From an uncultured Elusimicrobium sp. (GTDB lineage: Bacteria > Elusimicrobiota > Elusimicrobia > Elusimicrobiales > Elusimicrobiaceae), in contig CACXER010000084.1 of the NCBI GenBank assembly GCA_902766765.1, positions 1 to 32,915 on the forward strand: a DNA stretch of 32,915 bases. Direction: 5' to 3'. A model generated the notes under the pieces. It made no database searches. It saw only the letters and a program-made list of their open reading frames with translations, and was not told the DNA's origin. How positions within the stretch are numbered: the first letter of the stretch is position 1; each line of letters starts with the position of its first letter. The translations under genes were made by a program, and so were the position numbers. Shown in pieces: positions 1 to 8,874 of the stretch.

Positions 1-24
1 ACCGTGGGTTCTAAAACCAAATAA
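1..24 (+). CDS. rpsM: 30S ribosomal protein S13, C-terminal end (partial)
   Basis: The first 24 bases read in frame as TVGSKTK followed by TAA. A short basic tail of this kind is typical of ribosomal protein S13 (often ending in KKTVAGKKK-like sequence), and rpsM is the usual gene directly before rpsK in the alpha operon. The gene starts outside the window. The call rests on seven residues and gene order, so it is an inference. Confidence 0.6.
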   Translation, partial: TVGSKTK

Positions 25-43
25 CTTTTAGAAGGAATTTACT

Positions 44-466
44 ATGGCAGAAGAAAAAGTAACAACCGCCGCCCCGGCCCAAGCGCCCGCGGCAAAAGCA
101 AAAAAGAAAAACTCCAAAGCCCCGGCTTTTGGCGTCGTGCATATTTATTGCTCGTTTAACAACACCATCGTAACCGTATCCGATGACAAAGGTAACACCG
201 TTGCCTGGTCCACCGCCGGTTCCCATGGTTTCAAAGGCACCAAAAAAAGCACTCCGTTTGCGGCGCAAATCACCAGCAACAAAGCGGCTGAAAAAGCGTA
301 CGCGCTCGGTATGCGTGAAGTTGCCGTAAAAGTTTGCGGGCCCGGCCAAGGCCGTGAAACGGCCGTTCGTGCCGTACAACAAGCCGGACTCATCGTGTCT
401 TCTATTAAAGACATCACCCCCATCCCGCACAACGGATGCAGACCACCTAAAGCCAGGAGAGTATAG
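44..466 (+). CDS. rpsK: 30S ribosomal protein S11
   Basis: A 140-residue S11 protein of the small ribosomal subunit platform, where it contacts the 3' end region of 16S rRNA. The first 25 residues are a Lys/Ala-rich extension; the conserved core begins near [18 protein letters not shown] and ends with the family signature [13 protein letters not shown]. Length is slightly above the usual 125-130 residues because of the extension. An AAGGA ribosome binding site lies 8 bases before the ATG. Placed between rpsM and rpsD as in the standard bacterial alpha operon; rpsD starts 5 bases after its stop, so the two are certainly co-transcribed. Confidence 0.98.
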   Translation: MAEEKVTTAAPAQAPAAKAKKKNSKAPAFGVVHIYCSFNNTIVTVSDDKGNTVAWSTAGSHGFKGTKKSTPFAAQITSNKAAEKAYALGMREVAVKVCGPGQGRETAVRAVQQAGLIVSSIKDITPIPHNGCRPPKARRV

Positions 467-471
467 TTTTT

Positions 472-1101
472 ATGTCTAGATATACAGGCCCCGCCTGCAA
501 AAAATGCAGAAAATTAGATTGCAAATTGTTCCTTAAAGGAACAAAATGCTACACCAACTGTGTCATGGATAAGTTGGCCGCTGCCACCAAACGTGGCGGA
601 AAAGTACGCAAAGCCAAAGTGTCGGAATACGGTATCCGCTTGCAAGAAAAACAGAAAGCCAAATGGCAGTCTGGTATGTCGGAAATTCCGTTCCACAATT
701 TGTTTGCTGCCGCGGCTAAAGCCGAAGGCCAAACCGGTGAAAATTTCTTACGCAAATTGGAAACCCGCTTGGACAACATCGTGCGCCGTTTAGGGTTTGC
801 GGTATCGCTTAAAGCGGCCCGCCAACTGGTGCTCCACGGTTATGTAACCGTCAACGGTAAAGCCGTCAATGTACCTTCGTACCAATTACGCTTGGGCGAC
901 AAAGTGACCTTGGATAAATCCTTGGCGGAAAACGTCATGGTCAAACAAGGTTTAACGGAAGCGGAGAAACGCAACCAACGCCCCAGTTTCTTGGAATACG
1001 ACGGCGAAAAAATGACCGGCAAACTTTTAAGATGGCCCGACAGAGCGGAAATGTCCTACCCTGTCAATGAGCAACTCATTGTAGAATACTATTCTAAATA
1101 A
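472..1101 (+). CDS. rpsD: 30S ribosomal protein S4
   Basis: A 209-residue S4 protein, a primary 16S rRNA binder needed early in 30S assembly and in some bacteria an autoregulator of the alpha operon. It is the cysteine-containing (C+) form: C9, C12, C17, C26 and C30 lie in the N-terminal 30 residues, consistent with a zinc-binding site, with the last pair spaced CxxxC. The S4 RNA-binding domain is near residues 97-160 (ETRLDNIVRRLGFAVSLKAARQLVLHGYVTVNG). It sits 5 bases after rpsK and 17 bases before rpoA. I did not find a clear S4-binding pseudoknot, but the upstream leader is outside the window. Confidence 0.98.
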   Translation: MSRYTGPACKKCRKLDCKLFLKGTKCYTNCVMDKLAAATKRGGKVRKAKVSEYGIRLQEKQKAKWQSGMSEIPFHNLFAAAAKAEGQTGENFLRKLETRLDNIVRRLGFAVSLKAARQLVLHGYVTVNGKAVNVPSYQLRLGDKVTLDKSLAENVMVKQGLTEAEKRNQRPSFLEYDGEKMTGKLLRWPDRAEMSYPVNEQLIVEYYSK

Positions 1102-1118
1102 TAGTTTGGAGGCTGATA

Positions 1119-2114
1119 ATGGCTTTAAATGAACTGGTTCTTCCTCAGAAAATTCAGTTGGAAGAAAAAACTGCGTCTGACTTCTACGGCAAATTTATTG
1201 CCGAACCGTACGAAAGCGGCTACGGACACACGGTAGGAAACTCCCTGCGCCGGATTTTGCTTTCAGGAATGGAAGGAGCGGCAGTGAGCGCGGTACGCAT
1301 CGCCGGGGCCGTACATGAATTTAGTGCGATTCCCAACGTGCGTGAAGATGTTATCAACATCTTGCTGAACTTCAAACACTTACGTGTAAAAATGGAAGGC
1401 AAAAACCGCGAATATGTACAATTACACGCTTCCAAACCCGGCGTCGTGACGGCGGCAGATATTGAAGAAGTGGACGGGGTAGAAATTATCAATAAAGACC
1501 TCGTACTCGCCACCTTGGAAGTAGGCGGTACTTTGGATATTGAAATTGAAATCACCCGCGGCAAAGGTTATGTTCCCGCTGAGGAACTGGCCAAAATACA
1601 ACGCCCGGCCGGTTTTATTCCGGTGGATGCGTTATATTCGCCGATCGTCAAAGTACACTACGATGTGGAACCTGCCCGCGTAGGTCAAAAAACCGACTAC
1701 GACCGCTTGATTTTGGAAATCACCACGGATGGCACCTTGGCTCCGGCCCGGGCATTGCATCGTGCGGCGGTATTGTTGTCCGGCTCGCTTCATATCTTTA
1801 CGATTGAAGGCGAAGAAGGCGGCGTAGCCACTTCCAGCGATCAAGTCAATGAAGACGTGGCCGCTGAAGCCGGTAATGCAACGAGCGTTACGATGAGTAA
1901 ACAAGATGAACTGCTCAATCAATCCATTGAATTTATTGAGTTGTCGTCTCGTTCCATCAACTGCCTCAAGTCCGAAAACGTGCACACGGTGCGTGACCTC
2001 GTGAAAATGACCGAAGAAGATCTGAAAATGATCAAAAACTTCGGCGCGAAGTCTATGGACGAAATCAAAGAAAGATTGGCTGAAATGAATCTTTCTTTGG
2101 GTATGAAAATTTAA
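1119..2114 (+). CDS. rpoA: DNA-directed RNA polymerase subunit alpha
   Basis: A 331-residue alpha subunit, the scaffold for RNA polymerase assembly. The N-terminal assembly domain covers about residues 1-235 and includes the signature GYGHTVGNSLRRILLSGMEGAAVSAVRI. A low-complexity linker rich in E, A, S and T follows (about 235-260). The C-terminal domain (about 262-331) contains ELSSRSINCLKSENVHTVRDLV and a helix-hairpin-helix segment around MIKNFGAKSMDEI; it normally contacts UP elements and activators. A GGAGG ribosome binding site is 8 bases before the ATG. Standard position between rpsD and rplQ. Confidence 0.98.
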   Translation: MALNELVLPQKIQLEEKTASDFYGKFIAEPYESGYGHTVGNSLRRILLSGMEGAAVSAVRIAGAVHEFSAIPNVREDVINILLNFKHLRVKMEGKNREYVQLHASKPGVVTAADIEEVDGVEIINKDLVLATLEVGGTLDIEIEITRGKGYVPAEELAKIQRPAGFIPVDALYSPIVKVHYDVEPARVGQKTDYDRLILEITTDGTLAPARALHRAAVLLSGSLHIFTIEGEEGGVATSSDQVNEDVAAEAGNATSVTMSKQDELLNQSIEFIELSSRSINCLKSENVHTVRDLVKMTEEDLKMIKNFGAKSMDEIKERLAEMNLSLGMKI

Positions 2115-2128
2115 GGAGTAGTTTTAGT

Positions 2129-2473
2129 ATGATTAAAAATACCGGACACCGGAAATTGGGTAAAACCTCATCCCACCGCAAAGCCATGTTAAACAATATG
2201 GCCACCAGCATCATCTTGCACGAAGAAGTCAAGACGACCTTGCAAAAAGCCAAAGAAGTGCGCCGTGTGGTGGAAGGTTTAATTACCTTGGCCAAGGCCA
2301 ACAATGTTACGGCGGCTAAAGATACACTCAAAGACGCCGCTGCTTGCAAAAAACTGTTTGAAGTGTTGGCGGCTCGCTATGCCAATCGTCCCGGCGGATT
2401 CTGCCGCATTTATCGCGCAGGTCTTCGCCAAGGGGATAATGCGGAAGTAGCAATTATCAAATTAGTAGACTAA
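2129..2473 (+). CDS. rplQ: 50S ribosomal protein L17
   Basis: A 114-residue L17 protein of the large subunit, near the peptide exit tunnel. It has the family opening [38 protein letters not shown] and the C-terminal [25 protein letters not shown]. The start follows AAGGAG by about 10 bases. It closes the alpha operon in most bacteria, but here mreB begins only 10 bases after its stop, so the transcript probably continues into the cell-shape genes. Confidence 0.98.
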   Translation: MIKNTGHRKLGKTSSHRKAMLNNMATSIILHEEVKTTLQKAKEVRRVVEGLITLAKANNVTAAKDTLKDAAACKKLFEVLAARYANRPGGFCRIYRAGLRQGDNAEVAIIKLVD

Positions 2474-2483
2474 GAGGCAACTC

Positions 2484-3527
2484 ATGGTAATAGACTATTT
2501 AGGAGGGCTTTTTTCCTCGGACTTAGGGATGGACTTAGGTACAGCCAACTGTCTGATTTATGTAAAAGACAAAGGCATTGTACTGCGTGAACCGTCCGTT
2601 GTCGCGGTGGAAAGAGATACTGGCGAAGTAAAAGCCGTAGGCGCCAAAGCCAAGCAAATGCTGGGTCGCACGCCTGCCAACATCGTAGCCGTACGCCCGA
2701 TGAAAAACGGTGTGATTGCGGATTTTGAAGTAACACAAGAAATGATTCGTTACTTTATTCGCAAAGTACACAGCCGCAGCAGTCTGTTACGCCCGCGTAT
2801 CGTTATCGGAATTCCTTCGGACATTACCGGAGTGGAGCGCCGTGCCGTAGAAGACGCCGCTTACCAAGCCGGTGCGCGTAAAGTTTATTTGATCGAAGAA
2901 CCTATGGCCTCGGCCATGGGTGCGGATTTGCCGATTGCCGAACCGCATGCCAGTATGATTGTAGATATTGGCGGCGGTACGACTGAAGTGGCCGTCATTT
3001 CGTTAGGCGGCATGGTCGTAGCCAAATCGGTGGATGTAGCCGGGGACGAGCTAACCGAATGCATCGTACAGTATTTCCGCAAAAAATACAACTTAATCGT
3101 CGGTGAAACAACCGCCGAAGAAGTGAAGATCAACTTAGGTTCTGTGTATCCGCTTAAAGAGGAAAAATCTATGGAAGTGAAAGGTCGCGATCAGACACAA
3201 GGTTTGCCGCGCACTTTAACCGTTACTTCCGAAGAAATCCGCCAAGCCCTTATGGAGCCGGTGCGCTTGATTTTGGACGTTATCAAAAGCACGCTGGAAG
3301 AAACTCCGCCTGAACTCGCAGCCGATTTGGTGGACCGCGGGCTCGTGGTGGCTGGCGGTGGTAGCCTCTTGCGGGGAATTACGGAACTTATCCGCAAGGA
3401 AACAGACATCCCGGTACATCGCGCTGCCGACCCCTTGAGTTGTGTAGCGTTGGGCACGGGCAAGTTTTTAGAACAACTAAATGAAAAAGGAACCCGCTTT
3501 TTGAGTTCGCGCGGAAAGTCGTTCTAA
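2484..3527 (+). CDS. mreB: Rod shape-determining protein MreB
   Basis: A 347-residue bacterial actin that forms membrane-associated filaments and steers lateral peptidoglycan synthesis. Phosphate-binding loop 1 is [20 protein letters not shown] (about residues 13-33) and the second nucleotide motif is D161-I-G-G-G-T-T. The length matches the family (340-350). The start follows GAGG by about 9 bases and lies 10 bases behind rplQ. An intrinsic terminator follows the gene, so mreB may be expressed above the level of mreC and mreD. Direct fusion to the alpha ribosomal operon would tie its expression to growth rate; that is an inference from spacing. Confidence 0.97.
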   Translation: MVIDYLGGLFSSDLGMDLGTANCLIYVKDKGIVLREPSVVAVERDTGEVKAVGAKAKQMLGRTPANIVAVRPMKNGVIADFEVTQEMIRYFIRKVHSRSSLLRPRIVIGIPSDITGVERRAVEDAAYQAGARKVYLIEEPMASAMGADLPIAEPHASMIVDIGGGTTEVAVISLGGMVVAKSVDVAGDELTECIVQYFRKKYNLIVGETTAEEVKINLGSVYPLKEEKSMEVKGRDQTQGLPRTLTVTSEEIRQALMEPVRLILDVIKSTLEETPPELAADLVDRGLVVAGGGSLLRGITELIRKETDIPVHRAADPLSCVALGTGKFLEQLNEKGTRFLSSRGKSF

Positions 3528-3549
3528 TTTTGCTTTACCGATGGATTGA

Positions 3550-3587
3550 AAGCGGGCACCCTTGCTAGCAAGGAGTGTCCGCTTTTC
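3550..3587 (+). terminator. Intrinsic terminator between mreB and mreC
   Basis: Arm AAGCGGGCA (3550-3558) pairs with TGTCCGCTT (3576-3584) with one G-U pair, and an inner CTTGC/GCAAG stem (3561-3572) continues the hairpin. TTTT follows. It lies just after the mreB stop and before the likely mreC start, so it should lower read-through into mreC, mreD, PBP2 and rodA. Confidence 0.8.
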
Positions 3588-3639
3588 GGTTTTACGCGTT
3601 TTTGCCGTTTTATCGCAGGGAAAAACGGCTCACAGATTT

Positions 3640-4530
3640 ATGGTATCATCCCGCAAAAAAACCGTTAAAAAACAAGTTTATACTGGAAATCGACGACGTA
3701 TATTATTCCCGGTGGCGTTTTTATTATTATCTTTTCTACTCATGATATTACCGTTGGAGGGTTTTGTATCATCGGTAAAAACGGTACTGTCTTACGTTTT
3801 TATTCCCCAAGTACGTCTGGCACATGGCACCGTAAAATATGCTGAAGGCGTACACCAAACGGTGCAAGAATTATTAAATGCGCATCACGAAAACCGCCTT
3901 CTCAAACAACAAATAGAGATGGAGCATTTGCTCGCCTCACAAGCCCAAACGGTATTTCAAGAGAACCAACGCTTGGCCGCTGCATTGGAATTACGTCCGG
4001 AACTGCCTTGGCAAGGGGTATGGGCTAAGGTGGCTTATCGCGAACCGAGCCAGTGGAACAGTGTAATTATAGACAAAGGTTCCGCCGATGGCATTACCGA
4101 GCGTTGCGCAGTGCTTTCGTTGGAACAAGGCAAAGAAGGGCTGGCCGGCGTGGTGGTGGAAGTAACGGAAAATACGGCCAAAGTGCTTTTGGTGCGTGAT
4201 GAAGATTTTTCAGCCGCCGTGATGTTGGAAAAAGGACAAGAAGAAGGTCTGCTTGTCGGTGGCGGTGCTCATGCGGTACGTATTAAATACTTGCCGCTCG
4301 GGGCGGAAATTGCCAAAGGAGATAAAGTATTTACGTCGGCTACCAGTAGTATTTTCCCGGCAGGTATTTTAGTGGGTTCGGTGCGCGCGGTGCGTGATGA
4401 CGGCAGTTTTCAAACGGCCCAAACGGTAGAAGTGGACCCGCTTATTCGTTCCGCGGCCGTCAAAGAAGTGTTCGTCCTTTTTAAACCCGAAGAACCCGCA
4501 AAGGAGGCAACCTATGTGGAAACTTTGTAA
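3640..4530 (+). CDS. mreC: Rod shape-determining protein MreC
   Basis: A 296-residue MreC, a bitopic inner-membrane protein whose periplasmic part links MreB to the PBP2-RodA synthase. After a basic cytoplasmic end (MVSSRKKTVKKQV) there is one membrane helix (about residues 21-39), a coiled-coil dimerisation segment with HHENRLLKQQIEMEHLLASQ (about 75-115), and the beta-barrel region with QWNSVIIDKGSADGI and GDKVFTSATSSIFPAGILVGSV. The frame is open from a TTG at 3562, but that TTG is inside the terminator hairpin, so the ATG at 3640 is preferred. No strong ribosome binding site is visible. mreD overlaps its end by 17 bases. Confidence 0.93.
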   Translation: MVSSRKKTVKKQVYTGNRRRILFPVAFLLLSFLLMILPLEGFVSSVKTVLSYVFIPQVRLAHGTVKYAEGVHQTVQELLNAHHENRLLKQQIEMEHLLASQAQTVFQENQRLAAALELRPELPWQGVWAKVAYREPSQWNSVIIDKGSADGITERCAVLSLEQGKEGLAGVVVEVTENTAKVLLVRDEDFSAAVMLEKGQEEGLLVGGGAHAVRIKYLPLGAEIAKGDKVFTSATSSIFPAGILVGSVRAVRDDGSFQTAQTVEVDPLIRSAAVKEVFVLFKPEEPAKEATYVETL

Positions 4531-5008
4531 ACTGCTGGCCTTGTTTATCTTGGCTACGGTAGGGCATTGGAGTGTTGCTACCTTGTTCTCCTATTGGGGA
4601 TTAAACGTCAACTTTATGTTGGTATTTGCTATTGCATTTTGTACGGCGGCCCGACTGGAAATCGGTTATCCGATGGCTTTTGTGTGTGGGTTATTTTTGG
4701 ATTTCTTTGGTACAAAATTGTTTGGCAATAACGCTTTTTCTTTTACGGCCGCGGCGTGCATTGTATATGCTCTGCGGGAACGGATTGATTTTTCCGGATT
4801 TTTACCGCAAATGGTTACGGTATTTATGCTGACTTGTATGGTGGGTGTGATCAACAGTTTATTGTTGATACATTTTACTTCTTCGTCGTTGTGGCCGGGT
4901 ACGGGTAGTTTAGTCGGGGGTGCGCTGATAGGGGCCTTTTTAGCGCCCATTGTATTTGCTATCGTGCACTGGATTTGGGCCGGATTGTCTGCAGAGGAGC
5001 ACCTGTAA
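4514..5008 (+). CDS. mreD: Rod shape-determining protein MreD
   Basis: A 164-residue, very hydrophobic protein with about five membrane helices, matching MreD in size and hydropathy. MreD is an inner-membrane part of the elongasome that works with MreC. Recognisable family features are an N-terminal helix followed by NVNFMLVFAIAFCTAARLEIGYPMAFVCGLFLDFF, near the usual D-x-x-x-G segment of MreD. A strong AAAGGAGG ribosome binding site lies within the 3' end of mreC, and the 17-base overlap with mreC suggests coupled translation. Sequence identity in this family is low, so position between mreC and PBP2 is important support. Confidence 0.9.
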   Translation: MWKLCKLLALFILATVGHWSVATLFSYWGLNVNFMLVFAIAFCTAARLEIGYPMAFVCGLFLDFFGTKLFGNNAFSFTAAACIVYALRERIDFSGFLPQMVTVFMLTCMVGVINSLLLIHFTSSSLWPGTGSLVGGALIGAFLAPIVFAIVHWIWAGLSAEEHL

Positions 5009-5011
5009 AAA

Positions 5012-6841
5012 ATGGTCATGGCTGTTACGAAAGTGTTGTTCAATATGCGTCTAAAGACGATGATGGTGCTTGCCGCCGTGGCAGGGAGTATCATTGCTTT
5101 GCGCCTTATTGACATCCAGATTTTGCGTCACAATGCGTATTTGCAAATGGCGGAACGTAACCGCACTCAAATCTTATATCAAACCGCACCACGCGGTCGT
5201 GTGTTTACTGCAGACGGTGTGGCCGTAGCGTCTAATGCGCCTGCTTTCAGTTTGTATTATTTAGGGGGCAGTACCGATACGGAATATCTAAAGCGGCTTT
5301 CACATGATTTTGCTCCGCATTTACACGTATCAGAGGATGCTTTGCAAGCCAAATTGCAGGCCGGGGCTTCCAGCGGCAAAGCCGTTCTACTGGCCGAAAA
5401 CTTATCTACTAAAAGTACGGTTGCTCTACAAGAATTGCAGTATTATTATCCGGGCATTTATTTGATTGAAGAAACGAAGCGCAATTATCCTTACGGTATT
5501 TTTGCCAGTCATCTGCTTGGCTATTTGGGTAGTTTGGATGAGAAACAATGGCGTAAACGTGATAGCAAATTGGGTTATCGCCTATCCAGTAAAATCGGTA
5601 AAAACGGTATTGAAAAAAAGTTTGAGCAAGAATTAAAAGGAAAAGACGGTGGCGTTTATTTAGAAGTAGATTATCGGGGCCGCGTCAAAAGCATTATTGA
5701 AGACAAAAAATGGGCTGCCGGTAGCGATGTATATTTGACGCTGGATTTTGCCGTTCAACAGGCCGCCGAAGAAGGACTTAAAAATTCTCTGACCGGGCGT
5801 GGTGCGGCGGTGGCATTAGATCCGCGCACCGGGGCCGTGTTGGCCTTGGCCAGCGCGCCGGCCTACGATCCGAATATCTTTGTACCGTATAGCGATGAAG
5901 AATACGACCCGGAAAGCAAAAAAATCAATGAATATAATTTGGCCTTGCAAGGGATTTATCCGCCAGCCTCCACCTTTAAAGTAATTACGGCCGCGGCCGC
6001 CGTGGAAAGTGAACAAATAGATTTAAAACGTAAAATAAATTGTACCGGAAAATATAATGCCGGTTCGCGTATTTTTAAATGCTGGGGTACGCACGGACCG
6101 GTCGATTTTTGGGAAGGCATGGCCCACTCGTGCGACGTTTATTTTTACTCAGTGGCTGCCCAATTAGGGGCGGCCGCCATTGAGCGGGTACAGCGGATGT
6201 TTATGTTTGGCCGTCCGACGGGGATTGATTTTCCGGGCGAAAAAGCCGGCAATTTATACGGTCCTACTCGTCGGGCACGTAATAAAACATATTGGTTTAT
6301 CGGCGATACACTCAATTTATCCATTGGACAAGGGGAACTGCTTGTTACGCCTATTAAACTGGCACAATTTGCGGCGGCTTTAGCCAGCCGCGGTAATTTG
6401 TACCGTCCGTATTACGTGGAAAAGATTGTCAGCAATCAAACCGGGAAAACGGAACAAGTCGGGAAAACCGAAATCTTACAACACGCCGACCTCAAGCCGG
6501 AAACATACGATGTTTTGTTTCAAGCCCTTAAATATACGGTGGATAACGGTACGGCCCGCCGCGCCAAAATAAAAGGAGTGGACGTGTACGGAAAAACCGG
6601 TACAGCCCAAAATCCGCATGGGCCGGATCACGGTTGGTTTATGGCGTTTGCCGGATATCCGGGTGAAAAACCGGCGATTGCCGTGGCAGTGTTTGTGGAA
6701 TACGGCGAAAGCGGTTCGGCAGCAGCCGGGCCGATTGCGCACGATATGTTAAAGGCATATTTTGATAATCCTGCCCACCATCAACCGCAGAAAACACAGG
6801 AAGAATATAACGAATTGCTTGAGGAGACTTATGGGCGATAG
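5012..6841 (+). CDS. mrdA: Penicillin-binding protein 2 (peptidoglycan D,D-transpeptidase)
   Basis: A 609-residue class B penicillin-binding protein of the elongasome that cross-links new peptidoglycan in the periplasm as partner of RodA. One N-terminal membrane helix (about residues 15-37) is followed by the dimerisation domain with PRGRVFTADGVAVASN, then the transpeptidase domain with all three active-site motifs: S320-T-F-K323, S373-C-D375 and K528-T-G530. SCD takes the place of the usual SxN, which is common in PBP2. The start is 3 bases after mreD, and its 3' end overlaps rodA by 11 bases, pointing to coupled production of the partner enzymes. Confidence 0.96.
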   Translation: MVMAVTKVLFNMRLKTMMVLAAVAGSIIALRLIDIQILRHNAYLQMAERNRTQILYQTAPRGRVFTADGVAVASNAPAFSLYYLGGSTDTEYLKRLSHDFAPHLHVSEDALQAKLQAGASSGKAVLLAENLSTKSTVALQELQYYYPGIYLIEETKRNYPYGIFASHLLGYLGSLDEKQWRKRDSKLGYRLSSKIGKNGIEKKFEQELKGKDGGVYLEVDYRGRVKSIIEDKKWAAGSDVYLTLDFAVQQAAEEGLKNSLTGRGAAVALDPRTGAVLALASAPAYDPNIFVPYSDEEYDPESKKINEYNLALQGIYPPASTFKVITAAAAVESEQIDLKRKINCTGKYNAGSRIFKCWGTHGPVDFWEGMAHSCDVYFYSVAAQLGAAAIERVQRMFMFGRPTGIDFPGEKAGNLYGPTRRARNKTYWFIGDTLNLSIGQGELLVTPIKLAQFAAALASRGNLYRPYYVEKIVSNQTGKTEQVGKTEILQHADLKPETYDVLFQALKYTVDNGTARRAKIKGVDVYGKTGTAQNPHGPDHGWFMAFAGYPGEKPAIAVAVFVEYGESGSAAAGPIAHDMLKAYFDNPAHHQPQKTQEEYNELLEETYGR

Positions 6842-8168
6842 AAAATTATTTGGCGGCGGACGCAGCCGGTTAGATTATATCTTGCTCGGGGCCATGGTAG
6901 CGTTAGTGCTGTTGGGGGCCTTGTGTATTATGTCTGCCGTAAATAGTATTTCGTGGGCCAATCCGGTAGTGCGTACGCATTGTATTGCGTTACCGGTGGG
7001 GGCGTTTGCGTTTTTTATCGGTTGGAGTTTTAACTATCAGATTTACGATGAACAATGGAAAGCGTTGTATATGTTTATCTTGTTATTGCTTGTTGGCGTA
7101 TTGCTATTTGGGTCCTATCAGCGGGGGTCGCGCTCATGGTTTGTATTGCCGTTTTTTTCTATGCAACCCTCGGAAATTTGCCGGGTATGTACTATTTTAG
7201 TGGCGGCGGCTTTTCTGGATCGACGCGGACGACGCATTCGTGAAGTAACTTCTGTATTTTGGTTGTGTTTACTATTGTTGCCGATTTTTGGACTTATCAT
7301 GATGCAACCTGATTTTTCATCCGTAGTTGTTACTTTGCCGGCTTTGTTAGTGTTGTTATATTGTACCGGGGTTAATGTGTTTTACCTGGGATTGATTGCT
7401 TTGTTTGCCGGAGTGGCCGGGTTTTTTACAATTTCGTGGACGTATATTTATTTACATCCGGACACCCTATCTTATCCCCTGGTTCAGGTATTTCACGGTT
7501 TATCGCACAACGGGTGGTATATTGCCGGGTTTGCTACGGCGGTTATTGTGCTAGGGTATGTGGCCTGGTGGCTATTTCGACAGTTTCGGATCTATTTACC
7601 GTCTGCTTATTTTGTGTTAGCGACGCTCATGGTACTGGCCGGACTGTTTGGCGGGATATTTGTAGAACATCAAATGAAGCCGCATCAACGTAAACGCGTG
7701 GAGGCCTTTTTGGCGCCGCGTTCTGATCCGCAAGGAGCGGGATATAATATTCTGCAAGCCCAAATTGCTATGGGAGCCGGCGGCATTATGGGCAAGGGAC
7801 TTTTTTCGGGGACGCAATCGCGTTTAGGTTTCGTGCCGGAACGCCATACTGATTTTATCTTAGCCGTTGTAGGGGAAGAACTCGGTCTATGGGGCACGCT
7901 GTGCGTGCTGGGATTATATTTTCTCATTTTGTGGCGCATTATTGGAGTGGCCTATGCTTCGGGGGATAGGTATGGGTATTTGGTTTGCGCCGGTATTTTT
8001 GGTATGTTCTTTACGTACATGCTGATCAACTACGGAATGTTGATTGGTATTGTGCCGGTGGCGGGGATACCGCTGCCTTTTATTTCCTATGGCGGTTCCA
8101 ACCTAGTAGCCAGTTTGTGGGCGTTAGGAGTGGTGCAATCTGTGTATGCACGCCGTCTAAGGGCATAA
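6831..8168 (+). CDS. rodA: Peptidoglycan glycosyltransferase RodA (SEDS family)
   Basis: A 445-residue SEDS polymerase that makes glycan strands from lipid II at the inner membrane. The start MGDRKLFGGGRSRLDY follows GAGGAG by 4 bases inside the end of the PBP2 gene. The family motif FVPERHTDFILAVVGEELG contains D341, which corresponds to the catalytic Asp262 of E. coli RodA. This places about 75-80 extra residues before the active site; they seem to form an added pair of membrane segments (about residues 210-275, HNGWYIAGFATAVIVLGYVA and nearby). The C-terminus ends with the usual GGSNLVASLWALGVVQSV. Many membrane helices are visible throughout. Confidence 0.95.
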   Translation: MGDRKLFGGGRSRLDYILLGAMVALVLLGALCIMSAVNSISWANPVVRTHCIALPVGAFAFFIGWSFNYQIYDEQWKALYMFILLLLVGVLLFGSYQRGSRSWFVLPFFSMQPSEICRVCTILVAAAFLDRRGRRIREVTSVFWLCLLLLPIFGLIMMQPDFSSVVVTLPALLVLLYCTGVNVFYLGLIALFAGVAGFFTISWTYIYLHPDTLSYPLVQVFHGLSHNGWYIAGFATAVIVLGYVAWWLFRQFRIYLPSAYFVLATLMVLAGLFGGIFVEHQMKPHQRKRVEAFLAPRSDPQGAGYNILQAQIAMGAGGIMGKGLFSGTQSRLGFVPERHTDFILAVVGEELGLWGTLCVLGLYFLILWRIIGVAYASGDRYGYLVCAGIFGMFFTYMLINYGMLIGIVPVAGIPLPFISYGGSNLVASLWALGVVQSVYARRLRA

Positions 8169-8173
8169 AAAAG

Positions 8174-8872
8174 ATGAATTACACACCAAAAATTTATAAA
8201 ATGCGTATAGTGTTCCGTTGGCAAGATAATCAAACGGAGCATCCATACGCTTTACGCGGTATAAAAAGAATGGTGCTTGATTCGGGCTTGCCGTATGAGC
8301 CGTCCAAGTTTGTGAGCAGTCTGCCACGGCTTGCGTACGGTCCGGCTCTCGCTAAAGGACAGCGAGCCGAACGTGAGTACCTGGATATTTATCTGCTGGA
8401 AAACCGCGACGAAAAGGACGTGCGTCAGGCGCTCATGCAAACGGCTCCTAAGGGGTTTGAGATTGTGCAACTGACGCGGGTGCCTTATCCGTTGCCCTCC
8501 GTGCAGAATTTGGCAGCCGCGGCCAGATACCGGGTGAAAGGGGATTTTTCCCCGTTTGTTTCGTCCGGGCGGAAGTTGGAAACGTGGAACGAAAAGCGTG
8601 ATTTTATCGTTACGCTGCGTGACACAGATAATACGGTGCGCGAACGCAATATTACGCAGGGGTTAGTTAAATCTTGTGTGTGCGCGCCGGATGAAATTGA
8701 ATTGCTGTTGGCCCCGATAAGCGGTCAATGGGTTAATCCGCAATGGTTTATCGCCGCATGGGCGGGTCTGGAAGTGCCGTTACAAGACGAAAATTTTGCG
8801 GTAGCAGGTTTAGTTTTTATTAGGCAGGAATTATGCTGGCGGGATTCGCAAGGCGAATTTCACCCGATTTAA
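8174..8872 (+). CDS. TIGR03936/DUF2344 family radical SAM-associated protein
   Basis: A 232-residue soluble protein of the DUF2344 (TIGR03936) family. Features seen are the opening YKMRIVFRWQDNQTEHPYALRGIKRMVLDSGLPYEPS, a middle segment with LDIYLLENRDEKDVRQALMQTAPKGFEIVQLTRVP, and a conserved-looking end. The biochemical role is unknown. In many bacteria this protein is encoded with, or fused to, a B12-binding radical SAM protein (TIGR03960) and lies immediately before rng; here rng is next but the radical SAM gene is absent and rodA is upstream. It starts 5 bases after rodA, so it belongs to the same operon. No good ribosome binding site is visible, in line with coupling to rodA. Confidence 0.8.
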   Translation: MNYTPKIYKMRIVFRWQDNQTEHPYALRGIKRMVLDSGLPYEPSKFVSSLPRLAYGPALAKGQRAEREYLDIYLLENRDEKDVRQALMQTAPKGFEIVQLTRVPYPLPSVQNLAAAARYRVKGDFSPFVSSGRKLETWNEKRDFIVTLRDTDNTVRERNITQGLVKSCVCAPDEIELLLAPISGQWVNPQWFIAAWAGLEVPLQDENFAVAGLVFIRQELCWRDSQGEFHPI

Positions 8873-8874
8873 AA

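Noticed and set aside
3562-3639. N-terminal extension of MreC from a TTG at 3562
   Set aside because: The TTG lies inside the terminator hairpin after mreB, has no ribosome binding site of its own and the extra residues are not MreC-like. The ATG at 3640 gives a normal basic end and membrane helix.
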